The notes under the pieces: model-generated
The model's input: the letters and a program-made list of their open reading frames with translations, nothing else
The model's database searches: none
What the model was told of the DNA's origin: nothing
Origin: Moanibacter sp964542645
GTDB taxonomy: Bacteria > Verrucomicrobiota > Verrucomicrobiia > Opitutales > UBA2987
DNA: 64,000 nucleotides
Direction: 5' to 3'
NCBI GenBank assembly: GCA_964542645.1
Contig: CAZIUG010000003.1
Span: forward strand, 62,001-126,000
Program-made: the position numbers and the translations under genes
Shown: piece after piece, positions 1 through 9,277 of the stretch
Numbering within the stretch: the stretch's first letter is position 1
How the letters are laid out: each line of letters opens with the position of its first letter

Positions 1-945
1 AAAATCGTCTTCTGCTGCTTCCACCATCCGAAAATCAGGTATCGGTTCCCGATAATGGAGCGCGTCGTTACTGACGACAAGCCCGAGATCCGTGGTTACG
101 TGTCGTCGGTCGTCGTTGTCCGGCCCATGCCACTGGCCGTATAGTCCGATAACTACATTGCCGCGATTCCACAAGGCTGCTCCTAGGTGCACCTGTTCTC
201 CTTGATGGTCACCGTAAACCATTGGCTTGGGTGGTATGTTCTCGCGTCGAAATCCCAGGCAGGAAGCTTCGATCCAGTGTTCGAAATCATAGGACGCGAA
301 CGTGACTAGTTGCCTCAAAGATCCAAAGTGCCGGCCGCCATGTCCACTTAAGTAATAGCAATTATTAAATTTAGTCCCTCCGGTCATCTCGCATGAAATC
401 GGGTCCGAGCGGGTGGTGGGTTCGTGCCACCGTAGACCGTCTGGACTGAACACGACAGCAAACTCTGGTGTGTACTTGTTTGTTTCGATGACTGCTTTGA
501 ATCTGCGTTCAGGATCAGGGTCCTCTGGTTCATAGAATATGACACAGGCCGAAATGTGATGCTTGCCTCCTAACATATCCACAAGGTTGTTGTGATTCGT
601 CCCCTTGTATTCGACCAATTGGAGATCGGGTTTTTCCCATTTGTATCCATCTAAGCTTTTCGCGAAGCAGACTCGTTGATGCCATTGATCTCCTTCTCCT
701 TGCCCAAGGTACCACATCCATAATTCATTGCCGACACGATGGACCGAGCCGTAGTAGATGACACCGTTACTATCTGGCGACCCTGGAGGACCGGGATGCA
801 CTACTATTCGGGTTCGATCTACACCGGCCCTATAGCGAACAAGGTGCAATCGGACGCCATGTTGGAACGGTATACTATGGTCGTCGAAAGGAAACAGGAC
901 AACTTGGTTACTGCTGACAGGCTCTGGATTATTTCTTATAATCAT
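1..945 (-). CDS. Propeller glycoside hydrolase-like protein (GH32/GH43-like), C-terminus outside window
   Basis: An uninterrupted frame of 315 codons runs from ATG at 945 off the left edge, so the end of the protein is missing. The translation has the alternating blade pattern of five-bladed beta-propeller glycosidases: MWYLGQG at residues 77-83, AKSLDGYKWEKPDLQLVEY at 95-113 and a second copy of the blade motif, SPDGLRWHEP, at 167-176. Such proteins act on glycans or sugar derivatives; the substrate cannot be told. No signal peptide is visible, so it may be cytoplasmic. It is the last visible gene of a minus-strand run (5318 to 1) and follows the esterase stop by 47 bases. The frame stays open upstream of 945, so the ATG is a choice rather than a certainty. 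Family membership comes from sequence pattern only. Confidence 0.75.
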   Translation of the reverse strand, partial: MIIRNNPEPVSSNQVVLFPFDDHSIPFQHGVRLHLVRYRAGVDRTRIVVHPGPPGSPDSNGVIYYGSVHRVGNELWMWYLGQGEGDQWHQRVCFAKSLDGYKWEKPDLQLVEYKGTNHNNLVDMLGGKHHISACVIFYEPEDPDPERRFKAVIETNKYTPEFAVVFSPDGLRWHEPTTRSDPISCEMTGGTKFNNCYYLSGHGGRHFGSLRQLVTFASYDFEHWIEASCLGFRRENIPPKPMVYGDHQGEQVHLGAALWNRGNVVIGLYGQWHGPDNDDRRHVTTDLGLVVSNDALHYREPIPDFRMVEAAEDDF

Positions 946-992
946 GGATGAATTTTCTTTCGATAGGACAGGAAATGAAGTGAACCACTTGG

Positions 993-2288
993 CTACTTTC
1001 CCTCCACGATTGCCGTGTACACCATCGGTTTTATTATCTCGCTCAAATTTGAAAAGGGCAGGTGTTGGGCTAGGGTGATTGTAACTAGCTCATCCTGAGG
1101 TGATATCCAGAATTCAGTGCTGGTTCCACCTATCCAGCCGTACTCTCCGACTTGAGATGAAGGAACCCAATTGGTCCGGTGGACGCGGACTGAGACACCA
1201 AGACCGAACCCCAGGCCGGCGTAACGTTCCTCCGGTTTTTTGTCCAATGGGATCAGGCTTTGCGGCAATTGGTTACGGGTCATCTCCTCTACGGACTCTT
1301 GTTCAAGCATGCGAATGCCGTTTAGAGTGCCCTTGTTCAAAAGCATGAGGCAAAACCGCATGAAATCAGTGGCTGTTGACACTAGGCCCCCGCCAGCGGA
1401 TAGGAATTTAGGCTTCTTAGTGTAGGCAACTGGGCTGAGATTGCCAGTTCCTCCTTGCGGTGCATCAACTTTCCTAAGGTCACCTTTGGGGTTTAGGCCA
1501 TACATTGCCGCAAGCCGGTCATTTTTCTTAGTAGGGACGTAGAAATCAGTATCAACCATTCCCAGTGGTTGAAAAATTCGCTCGGATAAGAACACGTCAA
1601 ATGATTGCTGGGAGGAAACCTCGATTAACCGACCGATAACATCGGCAGCAATGCTATAGTGCCATTTTTCTCCAGGATGGTAGAGAAGGGGAACGATCCC
1701 AAGCCGTGCGACCATTTGGGCGAGGTTACATTCGTGTAAACGGTCTAAACCAGCTTGGCGGAAAAGTTTATCAACACCTGTTGTGCCGGCCATATATCGG
1801 ATGGCACCTGGCAAGCCGGAAGTGTGTCGCATAAGATCCCGGACCGTCATTTCTCGATTCGCGCTGCCCAGCGTAACCTTATCGGTCTCGCTGTTTTTCG
1901 CCACACTCATTCCGCCTAATTCTGGAAGATATTTCATCACCGGGACATCGAGCTCCAGCTTGCCCTCCTCGCAGAGTATCATCACCGCTACCGCGGCTAT
2001 TGGCTTAGTCATCGAATAGATGCGAAAGATAGTGTCTTTCTCTAAGGGCTTCTGTTCCTCAAGGTTCCTCATTCCCAAGGTTTCGAAATATGCCACCTTC
2101 CCGCGTCGAGCCACTATCGTGGTCGCGCCGGCGAGCTGGTTGCTGTCGATGAATTTTTGGACAGTTAAAGAAATCTTCCTAAGGCTTTCCTCCGACAATC
2201 CCACTTGGTGTGGATCGGCGGTTAGGCCAGCAAGTCCTAAATCGGATTCCTTGCGTATCCGTTCCTTATAAGTTGGCTCAGTTTTCAT
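993..2288 (-). CDS. Serine beta-lactamase-fold hydrolase (class C / EstB-like esterase)
   Basis: The 431-residue product carries the SxxK nucleophile motif SMTK at residues 92-95, an HTSGL segment after it, a WHYSIAADVIG segment matching the Tyr-x-Asn/Ser position, and a C-terminal GGTST segment in the place of the KTG box. These are the landmarks of penicillin-binding-protein-like serine hydrolases, which include class C beta-lactamases, esterases and D-aminopeptidases. The length is typical of the family. No signal peptide is evident at the N-terminus, which argues against a periplasmic beta-lactamase and for a cytoplasmic esterase or amidase. It starts at ATG and lies 79 bases downstream of the PIG-L gene on the same strand, suggesting co-transcription. 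The substrate is unknown. Confidence 0.85.
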   Translation of the reverse strand: MKTEPTYKERIRKESDLGLAGLTADPHQVGLSEESLRKISLTVQKFIDSNQLAGATTIVARRGKVAYFETLGMRNLEEQKPLEKDTIFRIYSMTKPIAAVAVMILCEEGKLELDVPVMKYLPELGGMSVAKNSETDKVTLGSANREMTVRDLMRHTSGLPGAIRYMAGTTGVDKLFRQAGLDRLHECNLAQMVARLGIVPLLYHPGEKWHYSIAADVIGRLIEVSSQQSFDVFLSERIFQPLGMVDTDFYVPTKKNDRLAAMYGLNPKGDLRKVDAPQGGTGNLSPVAYTKKPKFLSAGGGLVSTATDFMRFCLMLLNKGTLNGIRMLEQESVEEMTRNQLPQSLIPLDKKPEERYAGLGFGLGVSVRVHRTNWVPSSQVGEYGWIGGTSTEFWISPQDELVTITLAQHLPFSNLSEIIKPMVYTAIVEGK

Positions 2289-2367
2289 GATTCTTTCTTT
2301 TGCGGTAGATGCCTTTTAGCACGGTCTCAGCTGACGAGGAGATGCACCTTGCTCAGCTCGTTGCTTA

Positions 2368-3282
2368 TCAATCCTCGTATTGCTCTTTTGTGAAGCGGTA
2401 TTGCGAACTGTAAGCCATGCCATCCGAGAGCGGCATCAATCCACCCGAAGTTTCGCTTCGTCGCCCCATCGCAGCTTCTTGACTCAAATTGATCGTCATG
2501 AGTTCTGCGTCGGTGACGGGTATCGTGTACCGTACCATTGGTTCAAAGCGCTGGAATGCTTCGGCGTAGGCGACCTCTCCTTTTTGCCCGTAGTGGCCGT
2601 CTTCGGTTTCTGCGCGTTTCCGTGAATAGGGTCCGCCGTAATACTGGCTGGCAATTTGGTCTAGGGCCAAAACTTTTCTCTCAATAACATCGCTTATGTC
2701 GACGAGGAGATCGACACGGCAGGTCGAAGCATACTCTAGGCTATTAGCTCCTACATAAGCGATTGGGTTCATGAAGTAGATGGTGGGAACCACATGCCGT
2801 TGCTGGGTGCCTCTACCGGCACCTCTAGCCAGTTGGGAAGCGTAGACTGTGCATTGGCCGATTGTTCCATGCATCTTTAAACCACCGGTCTCATAGGGAT
2901 GATGACTAATAATGAGATCTGGTTTTACGGTACGGATAACATTGGCTATCGCCTCAATTTTGTCTTGAGTTACGAGTATATCGTCGTCTTCGAAGCCGAG
3001 ATCACGAACATCATCAAATCCCAGAATGCGGCAGGCTCTCCGGGTCTCCTCCAGTTTCTCCTCTACGGCTGCTTGTACCCGCTCTTCGACATTCAAGGAA
3101 GCACCCTTTTGTCTTTTTTCCTCTGCTAGTTCCCAATGGTGCGAGCGCACACCAGTTGTCGCAATAATACAGGTCACGGTATCGCCCTGTTCGATGTGGT
3201 GTGCTAACGTGCCCCCAGCCTGGTCGAAAGTATCAGCTGGATGGGCGGCCACAAGCAGAACGTGAATCGGTCTATTGGCCAT
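2368..3282 (-). CDS. PIG-L/LmbE family deacetylase-like protein
   Basis: The 304-residue protein begins with the Rossmann-like PIG-L (GlcNAc-PI de-N-acetylase) motif as LLVAAHPADTFDQAGG at residues 9-24, and has a later His-rich segment SHHPYETGG that fits the second metal-binding motif. The family hydrolyses N-acetyl groups from sugars with a zinc ion. The usual motif is HPDD; here it is HPAD, so the zinc ligands His14 and Asp17 are kept while the Asp that serves as general base in characterised members such as MshB is Ala16. It may therefore use another base or another reaction. It starts with ATG, follows the PhyH-HEAT gene by 104 bases and precedes the esterase, all on the minus strand. 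The substrate is unknown. Confidence 0.85.
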   Translation of the reverse strand: MANRPIHVLLVAAHPADTFDQAGGTLAHHIEQGDTVTCIIATTGVRSHHWELAEEKRQKGASLNVEERVQAAVEEKLEETRRACRILGFDDVRDLGFEDDDILVTQDKIEAIANVIRTVKPDLIISHHPYETGGLKMHGTIGQCTVYASQLARGAGRGTQQRHVVPTIYFMNPIAYVGANSLEYASTCRVDLLVDISDVIERKVLALDQIASQYYGGPYSRKRAETEDGHYGQKGEVAYAEAFQRFEPMVRYTIPVTDAELMTINLSQEAAMGRRSETSGGLMPLSDGMAYSSQYRFTKEQYED

Positions 3283-3386
3283 ATCTTAGTCTCCTAATTC
3301 TTGTGTGAGTTGGTTCTCTAATAATCGAACGATTATATTTCCGTAAGAGGTTTGAGGTAGGTGTGATTAATTGCTTTTGCTGGTGG

Positions 3387-5318
3387 TTAGACGGGCGAAT
3401 CGAATTGGGCGACCCTTTCCCTAATGGAACTGCTGCTGCGAACAAGTGCCTCCCAAGCTTGCACGGGTGATTGGCCAAGAATCGACGGAAGATCAGCTTG
3501 TAACTCGTCGATTAATGGCGGCATTTCTTTACCTTTTCGCCGAAGGTTGGCTATGCGGTTTAGCGCGTCCATTGCAAATCCGACACAAATCACGTTCCTG
3601 TCCTCACGAATCACTCCTTTTAATGATTCTATGGCTGTCTTTAACGCAGGCCCGACAACCTCGGCTCCGTGGGAGCAAAGGATAACGATTGACCAGAGCG
3701 CGTTCTCCCGTACTGCCGAGCGGACCGGATCGAAACGATCTAACCCAAAATCAACGCCAGCTCCTTCGCACATGTCGCTATCGTCGGTGGGTCGCACTAA
3801 GTTGATTGACCGTTCCTGAGTTTGGCTGGCGCAAGGTCGATTCTCTTCATGAGACAAACTCTCCACTAGTGCATCCAGGCAAGCGGGTACGAGTGATTGA
3901 CCAATCCCGGTAGCGATTGCGCGGCGACCCAAGCACCCGAGAGATCCCGCAGAGACGGACCTGACATAAACTGACGGATCATTCTCCAAACGTCCTATAA
4001 CAGCCTGTAGGACTTCATCGTTCAGAGGAGCGGTGTCGCCCAGTCCATAGATGCTGGCCTTTCTTACCCATTTGACAGGAGAAGTGGCTCCCTCAAGAAA
4101 CGTTCTGGTCGCTTCTGGTCCAACAGCAATAAGGCCGTAGGTAGCAGCGCGCCTTACGTTCTCTCGGTCGTCGTACAGCGCTTGGCCGAGCAGCCGAATC
4201 GACAGAGAGATATTGCCCAATGAGGCGAGCCTGTAGGCAGCTCCAATTCTGGTCGGTTCTTTGTCATCGGTTTTCGCGTACAACTGGGCGAACAGGTGTT
4301 CTGCCTCTTTCTGGCGGGCCAGGGATGGCGTTTCCAAAGTTTTGGGCTTAGATGGTAGCGATTGACCCGTTTTTATCCAGTAATAGTGATAGCGCCATAC
4401 CGACGTAACATCCTCGTCGACGTGGGATAGGTCGATCTTAGTCAGCGGGTCCACAGAGGGTTCAAACCAAGATGCTTCCATTAGGGTCTCATTGCTACAA
4501 GGAAAAGGGTCGGTAGTCCGATAGAGCCAGAATCGCCACATAAAGCGAGGGTTGTCTTGCCAAGTTTTCCAGTTATCGCGGCGATGGTTCCCTCTGTGAA
4601 AGAGATTGTGGGAATATAGGACGATGCTTCCAGCCCGAAGGGGGGCTGCCTCGAATGATTGCACAAGGGGCCAACCGGTTTTAGTAACGGCTTCCCTCAT
4701 TCGAATGTCGTGAGGAGTGCGACGATTAACAATGTCGTCAAAATCATATTTACAGTTCGGGCCACTGGCTGGTTCGCTCTCCATACCGCTGAGGTGGTAG
4801 TTGAAGTCGAGGTGGTCCGCTCCACAGAAATTGTCTTGATTTTCTTCGTGGTTGAACGTCCAGTAGTGCGAGTATGGGATTGTTGCTGTGGGCCCCATAT
4901 CCTCTCGAACCATCTGTGGATAATAGAGCATCTCAATCTGTATTGCCTGGTGGTGGCGCTGTTTTCTTGCGTTCAAAGGGCCGTTGTCATCCTTGTGCCA
5001 ATGTTGATCACTCGGGCCGCTGGCAAAATGTGCATTGTGGGTGAAGGGAACGACGGCCCAGTTATCGCCTACTAGTCGATTACACGCAGCGACAAGGCCG
5101 GGCGCGTTGAGTACTTCTAGCACCTCTGGAATGGTCACAGGGGAAATTGGCTTATCGGCCAGGTAAGCTGTTTTCTCCTTTTTATAAAGCCGGTCGTGGA
5201 TTTCCAAAGGAATACCAAGACTCTCAGGAGTCAAAATAACAATCCCTCTGCTAACAAACTCCTGAACCAGCCTATCCGAATCGGGTTCCGAAAAGGCTAT
5301 TTCATATTCTTTGCTCAA
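3387..5318 (-). CDS. Phytanoyl-CoA dioxygenase (PhyH) fused to C-terminal HEAT repeats
   Basis: With the start placed at TTG 5318 the product is 643 residues. The first part is a PhyH-type Fe(II)/2-oxoglutarate oxygenase with the iron ligands in HWHKDDNG (His108, Asp110) and a distal His241 in LFHRGNHR. Residues about 347-617 are helical HEAT-like repeats (for example VRRAATYGLIAVGPEA and VRSVSAGSLGCLG). The frame stays open to 5537, but the extra 73 residues look non-protein-like, and the TTG at 5318 is preceded by GGGGATGAG, a good ribosome-binding site. PhyH enzymes hydroxylate diverse small molecules; HEAT repeats usually mediate protein contact, so this may act within a complex. It is probably first in a minus-strand operon with the PIG-L and esterase genes. 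The substrate is unknown. Confidence 0.85.
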   Translation of the reverse strand: MSKEYEIAFSEPDSDRLVQEFVSRGIVILTPESLGIPLEIHDRLYKKEKTAYLADKPISPVTIPEVLEVLNAPGLVAACNRLVGDNWAVVPFTHNAHFASGPSDQHWHKDDNGPLNARKQRHHQAIQIEMLYYPQMVREDMGPTATIPYSHYWTFNHEENQDNFCGADHLDFNYHLSGMESEPASGPNCKYDFDDIVNRRTPHDIRMREAVTKTGWPLVQSFEAAPLRAGSIVLYSHNLFHRGNHRRDNWKTWQDNPRFMWRFWLYRTTDPFPCSNETLMEASWFEPSVDPLTKIDLSHVDEDVTSVWRYHYYWIKTGQSLPSKPKTLETPSLARQKEAEHLFAQLYAKTDDKEPTRIGAAYRLASLGNISLSIRLLGQALYDDRENVRRAATYGLIAVGPEATRTFLEGATSPVKWVRKASIYGLGDTAPLNDEVLQAVIGRLENDPSVYVRSVSAGSLGCLGRRAIATGIGQSLVPACLDALVESLSHEENRPCASQTQERSINLVRPTDDSDMCEGAGVDFGLDRFDPVRSAVRENALWSIVILCSHGAEVVGPALKTAIESLKGVIREDRNVICVGFAMDALNRIANLRRKGKEMPPLIDELQADLPSILGQSPVQAWEALVRSSSSIRERVAQFDSPV

Positions 5319-5713
5319 TCTCTCATCCCCGCAAATCAAGAAAACGGCATCTCTTTTTAGCTGCGCATGTATTATAATCAATCGAGTCCGAGATCGACTC
5401 GATTTGTCGTTACAGACTTCAATATATGCAGGAGGATTTGGCAAGGAGATCTGAAGGAGGCCATAAGCAAAATGTACCAGGAGGTGCCTAATTTCCAGAC
5501 TGGAGTCTTTCGATGTTCCCAGTACAAACTTTAGCAAGGACTGACCTATTTACTTGTTATCCTTCTGTTCCCGGATGATGTCTTGTCTTCGATCTTGCCT
5601 TCCTGTCTGCTTCTTGGCATAGACTGCATGGAGAGGATACAGCTGTGGGCTGTGGGAATATTTTCTGTTCTCGTGGCTCTCAGGGCGACACCAAATCATC
5701 AAGGAATAAACCT
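5319..5713. other. Divergent intergenic region with no gene seen
   Basis: This stretch separates the minus-strand dioxygenase-HEAT gene from the plus-strand DUF1080 gene and should carry both promoters. Open frames run through it in both directions as extensions of the neighbours, but neither extension looks like protein. No clear -35/-10 pair or structured RNA was recognised. Confidence 0.4.
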
Positions 5714-6460
5714 ATGGCAGAGCACACAAACCCCCCGGTTGGTTATGATGACACTCCCTTTTTGCCCGGTAATCGATGGCGGGTGCACGATGTAGACCGG
5801 CCGCAACCCAGAGTGGTAGTGCCCGGATCAAGGGGGGGAGCAGCTCCTTCCGACGCAGTAGTGTTATTTGACGGGTCCGATCTCTTTCAATGGCAGGGAG
5901 TTGATGGAAATAAAGCTGATTGGAAGGTTGAGTCTGATTATATGGAAGTAGTGCCTAAGAGTGGCAATATACGAAGCAAAGATGAGTTCGGGGATTGTCA
6001 GTTGCACATCGAGTTTGCCAGTCCGGTTGATGTACAAGGGAATAGCCAAGGGCGCGGGAATAGTGGTGTGTTTTTAATGGGGCTCTATGAGATCCAGGTG
6101 CTTGATGGGTACAACAATCAAACTTATGCTGATGGTACCACATCGGCAATCTATGGCCAATATCCGCCGAGGGTGAACGCCTGCCGTCCCCCAGGAGATT
6201 GGCAGAGCTTTGATATTGTCTTTGAGGTACCTCTCTACGACGGAAACCAACTTGTAAATCCGGCCTATCTGACCGTATTACACAACGGCTTGGTGGTGCA
6301 TCACCGACAAAAGGCACTTGGTCCGAGTGGGCACAGAAGCCTGTCGAACTATAGTGAAGTTCACGGCCCTAGAGGACCGTTGATGTTACAGGATCACGGG
6401 AACCCGACCCGGTTCCGGAATATCTGGATCCGGGATTTGACAGATTACGATGAAGTGTAG
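5714..6460 (+). CDS. DUF1080 / 3-keto-disaccharide hydrolase domain protein
   Basis: The 248-residue protein has the concanavalin-like jelly-roll pattern of DUF1080: VVLFDGSDLFQW near residue 50, a WKVESDYMEVV strand, SKDEFGDCQLHIEFA, the GNSGVFLMGLYEIQVLDGY core, and a C-terminal GPLMLQDHGNPTRFRNIWIR. Members are linked to hydrolysis of 3-keto-glycosides, or bind sugars, and are abundant in PVC bacteria. ATG 5714 is preferred over the upstream GTG-initiated extension because AAGGA lies 8 bases before it and the residues upstream are not conserved in style. There is no signal peptide, unlike many secreted members. It stands alone on the plus strand between two minus-strand blocks. Confidence 0.85.
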   Translation: MAEHTNPPVGYDDTPFLPGNRWRVHDVDRPQPRVVVPGSRGGAAPSDAVVLFDGSDLFQWQGVDGNKADWKVESDYMEVVPKSGNIRSKDEFGDCQLHIEFASPVDVQGNSQGRGNSGVFLMGLYEIQVLDGYNNQTYADGTTSAIYGQYPPRVNACRPPGDWQSFDIVFEVPLYDGNQLVNPAYLTVLHNGLVVHHRQKALGPSGHRSLSNYSEVHGPRGPLMLQDHGNPTRFRNIWIRDLTDYDEV

Positions 6461-6537
6461 AAATTTGGGCCGGATTTAATCTTCTAATCGACCAATTTGC
6501 TTACCGATAGTAATTCGCCGGTGTTGTTGCGAGTTGC

Positions 6538-7284
6538 TTATTCATTCAGTTGGGACCCTTCCCAGAAGACACTAATTCCTAACTCTCGGTATTCGTCACG
6601 ATTTTCGGCGGTAGTGGGTATGGCCCAACAAAGAGGAACGCCAAGGTCTTTCACCTGATCTGCGACATTTAACACACATTCCTTAACTGTTTTTAGCGAG
6701 TAACCAGGATGGCGTTCCAGGTTGAACATTAAATCGTTTGGGCCAAAGGCGAGATAATCAATTCCTTCCTTCATGGCGAACTTGCGTGCCCGGGTGACCC
6801 CTTCGACGGATTCGAGTTGCACGCAAAGCACGCCGAAGTTGTTCCACCAATTGGCATATTCTAGCCGATATTGGTCAGAGCTGGTGTCAAAGTGTTTTGC
6901 ACCGGCTCGGGATGCACCACCCCAACTCCGTCGGCCCAGAGTACCGTAGTAAAAATACTCGATAGCCTCATCAACAGAAGCTTCTTCCATCACCTCAGGG
7001 ACCATTATAGAGGATAGACCGAAATCACAGTAGCGGCCAGCCATATAAGTTAATCGAGTGTGAGGGATACGGATCTGAGTGGGTACACCTAGGTCCTCGG
7101 TCACAGAGCAAAACTGTTCAAGCCTTTCCTCAGAAAAAGTAGAATGTTGGCCATCGATGAAAATCGCGTCGTAGGATCCTAGTGCAAGAGAATCCTCAAG
7201 TTCGGTGCGCCCTGTTGTGATGGAAGTTATGAGCAAGAGAACCTCTTCTCCGCTCTTAAGACGTTGTTTGAATGTTTCACTCAT
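6538..7284 (-). CDS. HpcH/HpaI aldolase (citrate lyase) family protein
   Basis: The 248-residue protein follows the HpcH/HpaI TIM-barrel layout: an early IFIDGQHSTFSEE segment (the position of the Asp-x-Glu-His active-site strand), a central QLESVEGVTRARK segment that matches the metal-binding Glu region, and FGPNDLMFNL near the end matching the conserved GxxDL strand. Class II pyruvate aldolases of this family cleave 2-keto-3-deoxy sugar acids or related hydroxy acids with a divalent metal. In the first motif Gln replaces the usual Glu, so activity is not assured. It is the last gene of the minus-strand block that also holds a PhyH dioxygenase and an amidohydrolase, which suggests degradation of a sugar-acid-like compound. 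Confidence 0.8.
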   Translation of the reverse strand: MSETFKQRLKSGEEVLLLITSITTGRTELEDSLALGSYDAIFIDGQHSTFSEERLEQFCSVTEDLGVPTQIRIPHTRLTYMAGRYCDFGLSSIMVPEVMEEASVDEAIEYFYYGTLGRRSWGGASRAGAKHFDTSSDQYRLEYANWWNNFGVLCVQLESVEGVTRARKFAMKEGIDYLAFGPNDLMFNLERHPGYSLKTVKECVLNVADQVKDLGVPLCWAIPTTAENRDEYRELGISVFWEGSQLNE

Positions 7285-7418
7285 AATTTGTAACCGGCTG
7301 CGCCGTCCTTATCTGGCTCATTTCGAAAAATGGATAGTGGTTGAAGTAAAGAAATATAGCAAGCCCAAGGGGCTTTGTAGACCACTTAAAATACACGTTC
7401 AAGTTGAAGGTGTACAAA

Positions 7419-8186
7419 TTAACTTTGAAGTCCGAAAAGTTTACGACGATGGGAGGACGTAAGCCTCGCATCGATTACTTGGTGCCGGTCTGGATTTTTG
7501 AGCTTTAAATGGGGTTTCCCTTTTCTTTTGAGATCAGCTTTGCGGGCCTGGCTTCGATAGTCACGCTCCGCGTAGCTGAGAATAATTGATTTTCGTGGTT
7601 TATCAGTCCGGTTGATCATGGAGGTGTGCCACCCGTAGTTGTTGAATACGATGGCAGTGCCCGCAGTTCCAGGGAAGACCTTATGTCCGGGCATCTCCTC
7701 GAGTCTTTCACAGTTTGGATAGGGTCCTGAATCTGCTTTGTGACTGCCAGGCACGAAAGCAAAAGCACCGCCTTCGGCAGGGACAGTCTCAACATAGATC
7801 TGTACTTTAATGTGTGGGGGTTGATCATACGGTATATCTGGATGCCAACCAATATAACTAATCGGGCTCAGTGGAACAGTACGCACTTGGGCGCCCTCAA
7901 AGAATAGATCTTCTCCCAGTAAATCCTGCAAGAGGCCGAAGTAGGAGGGATGGTCGGCCAGAGCAATAAAGACGTCATCCTTTTGCAGAGGGTCCGGTAT
8001 GTCGAAATAGGCGGCCGGGCTGGTTCCAGCTTCGACTGCGTCTAGCCATTCCGATTTTGCTTCAGCAGCGCAACGATCGAAGGCAGCTTGTAGTCGGAGT
8101 AGATCGCTACCCTTGTAGGCCCGGTCTACTATGAGGTATCCTTCTTTTTCCCACTGACTAATTTGTTTTTCTGTTGCTTGTCTCAT
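7419..8186 (-). CDS. Phytanoyl-CoA dioxygenase (PhyH) family protein
   Basis: The 255-residue single-domain protein has the full PhyH iron and cosubstrate set: His115 and Asp117 in GWHPDIPY, a PGSHK turn, the distal His187 in YGWHTSM, and Arg198 in KPRKS that would bind 2-oxoglutarate. It should be a cytoplasmic Fe(II)/2-oxoglutarate-dependent hydroxylase; the substrate cannot be inferred from the motif. It starts with ATG, lies 78 bases after the amidohydrolase gene and 134 bases before the HpcH/HpaI aldolase gene, so a shared transcript is likely. A hydroxylase, a metal hydrolase and an aldolase together fit stepwise degradation of one carbon skeleton. Confidence 0.9.
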   Translation of the reverse strand: MRQATEKQISQWEKEGYLIVDRAYKGSDLLRLQAAFDRCAAEAKSEWLDAVEAGTSPAAYFDIPDPLQKDDVFIALADHPSYFGLLQDLLGEDLFFEGAQVRTVPLSPISYIGWHPDIPYDQPPHIKVQIYVETVPAEGGAFAFVPGSHKADSGPYPNCERLEEMPGHKVFPGTAGTAIVFNNYGWHTSMINRTDKPRKSIILSYAERDYRSQARKADLKRKGKPHLKLKNPDRHQVIDARLTSSHRRKLFGLQS

Positions 8187-8264
8187 TTATAGTTTTTTTG
8201 GCGAAAGCTGAAACACTCGCCTAGTTTGTACAGATACTTTGACACGGGATGATTTTCTAAGGGT

Positions 8265-9215
8265 TTAGGTTGGAGCTTCTGGGAAACGCAGGAGACGTTT
8301 TGCTGTTCCACCCATGATTTCGGAAATTTCATCCTCATTTAGATCGGGTAGTAATTCCTCGATAATTTGAGTTAATCTTTCATAGCCTGGATTCTCTGTA
8401 ATCCATGGGAAGTCAGTTGCCCATAGCAGGCGGTTTGCCCCAAATCCCTGCTTCCGGTTATGTGGCCGATATAGCCGCGCGTGCCATTCCTTGAGATCGC
8501 GATAAGGCCACTCCTCATTGCTGAAGGCATACTGCCCTGATAGGTGAACGGAGACATTTTCAAACTGATGTAATCCCATTGTGGAGTAACGTGAGGGTGG
8601 AGGCAAGGCAGTGAACTCGACTCGCGGCCGGCCCTGACTATCCCAGCTAAAGCTTCCCTTGCCCGGCAACGCAAGCATGTGGTTGAATACAACCCGTACC
8701 TCGGGGAAGGCTTCGATGATAAAAGGCAGGCAATGCGCGTCGATGGCTTGGGGATACAACCAGATCACGTAGTCTCGCTCAGAGGCATGTTTCCAAATTG
8801 GAAAAGTTCTGAAGGACCGCACATCCATTGGTGCCAACGGATCGGCGGGTCCACCGATCGAACTAAGCCTGAATCCGATCACATCACCGTTGGTGGCGAG
8901 ACGGTCCATATGCTCCTCCGGTTTCAATTCATCTGTTGGAATCAGTCCAATGCCAAGAAATTGTCTGGGATACATCTCTAGGCAGTAGCGAAGATAGGAA
9001 TGGTGCTCGAGGCTTGCACCGCCAATTTGAACTAGTACTGCCTGAGATATTTCATTCGCTTGCATTTGCTCCAGTAGCTTCTCCACTGGTTCCTCGCGGG
9101 TGGCAGGGAGCTGATCGCTGACTTCCCTCGGGAATTGCCTGGAAGCCCTTGCAAATACGTGCACGTGGGCATCAATACGTGGCGGGTGCGGACTTCTAAT
9201 AGTTTTCGATTTCAT
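8265..9215 (-). CDS. Amidohydrolase family 2 (TIM-barrel metal hydrolase)
   Basis: The 316-residue protein opens with the metal motif RIDAHVHVF (HxH), contains VVFNHMLAL near the middle (the barrel-strand His), and ends with LLWATDFPWITENPGY, the Asp strand of amidohydrolase family 2. Relatives include 2-pyrone-4,6-dicarboxylate lactonase, L-fucono-lactonase and decarboxylases such as ACMS decarboxylase; a lactonase or decarboxylase role is therefore plausible. It begins at ATG 9215 and lies between GAPDH and a PhyH dioxygenase on the same strand, with gaps of 62 and 78 bases. The neighbours suggest catabolism of a sugar lactone or aromatic-derived acid, but this is inference. Confidence 0.85.
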   Translation of the reverse strand: MKSKTIRSPHPPRIDAHVHVFARASRQFPREVSDQLPATREEPVEKLLEQMQANEISQAVLVQIGGASLEHHSYLRYCLEMYPRQFLGIGLIPTDELKPEEHMDRLATNGDVIGFRLSSIGGPADPLAPMDVRSFRTFPIWKHASERDYVIWLYPQAIDAHCLPFIIEAFPEVRVVFNHMLALPGKGSFSWDSQGRPRVEFTALPPPSRYSTMGLHQFENVSVHLSGQYAFSNEEWPYRDLKEWHARLYRPHNRKQGFGANRLLWATDFPWITENPGYERLTQIIEELLPDLNEDEISEIMGGTAKRLLRFPEAPT

Positions 9216-9277
9216 ATGAAGAGGGCGGAAACAAGAGAGAAATCACGCAATAGTCGATATTGCGAATTGCTCGATGA

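Noticed and set aside
993..2288. Assignment as a secreted beta-lactamase resistance gene
   Set aside because: No signal peptide and a long esterase-like form; a cytoplasmic hydrolase fits better.
4659..5075. 138-residue plus-strand frame
   Set aside because: It is the antisense shadow of the PhyH dioxygenase domain, whose iron ligands lie on the minus strand.
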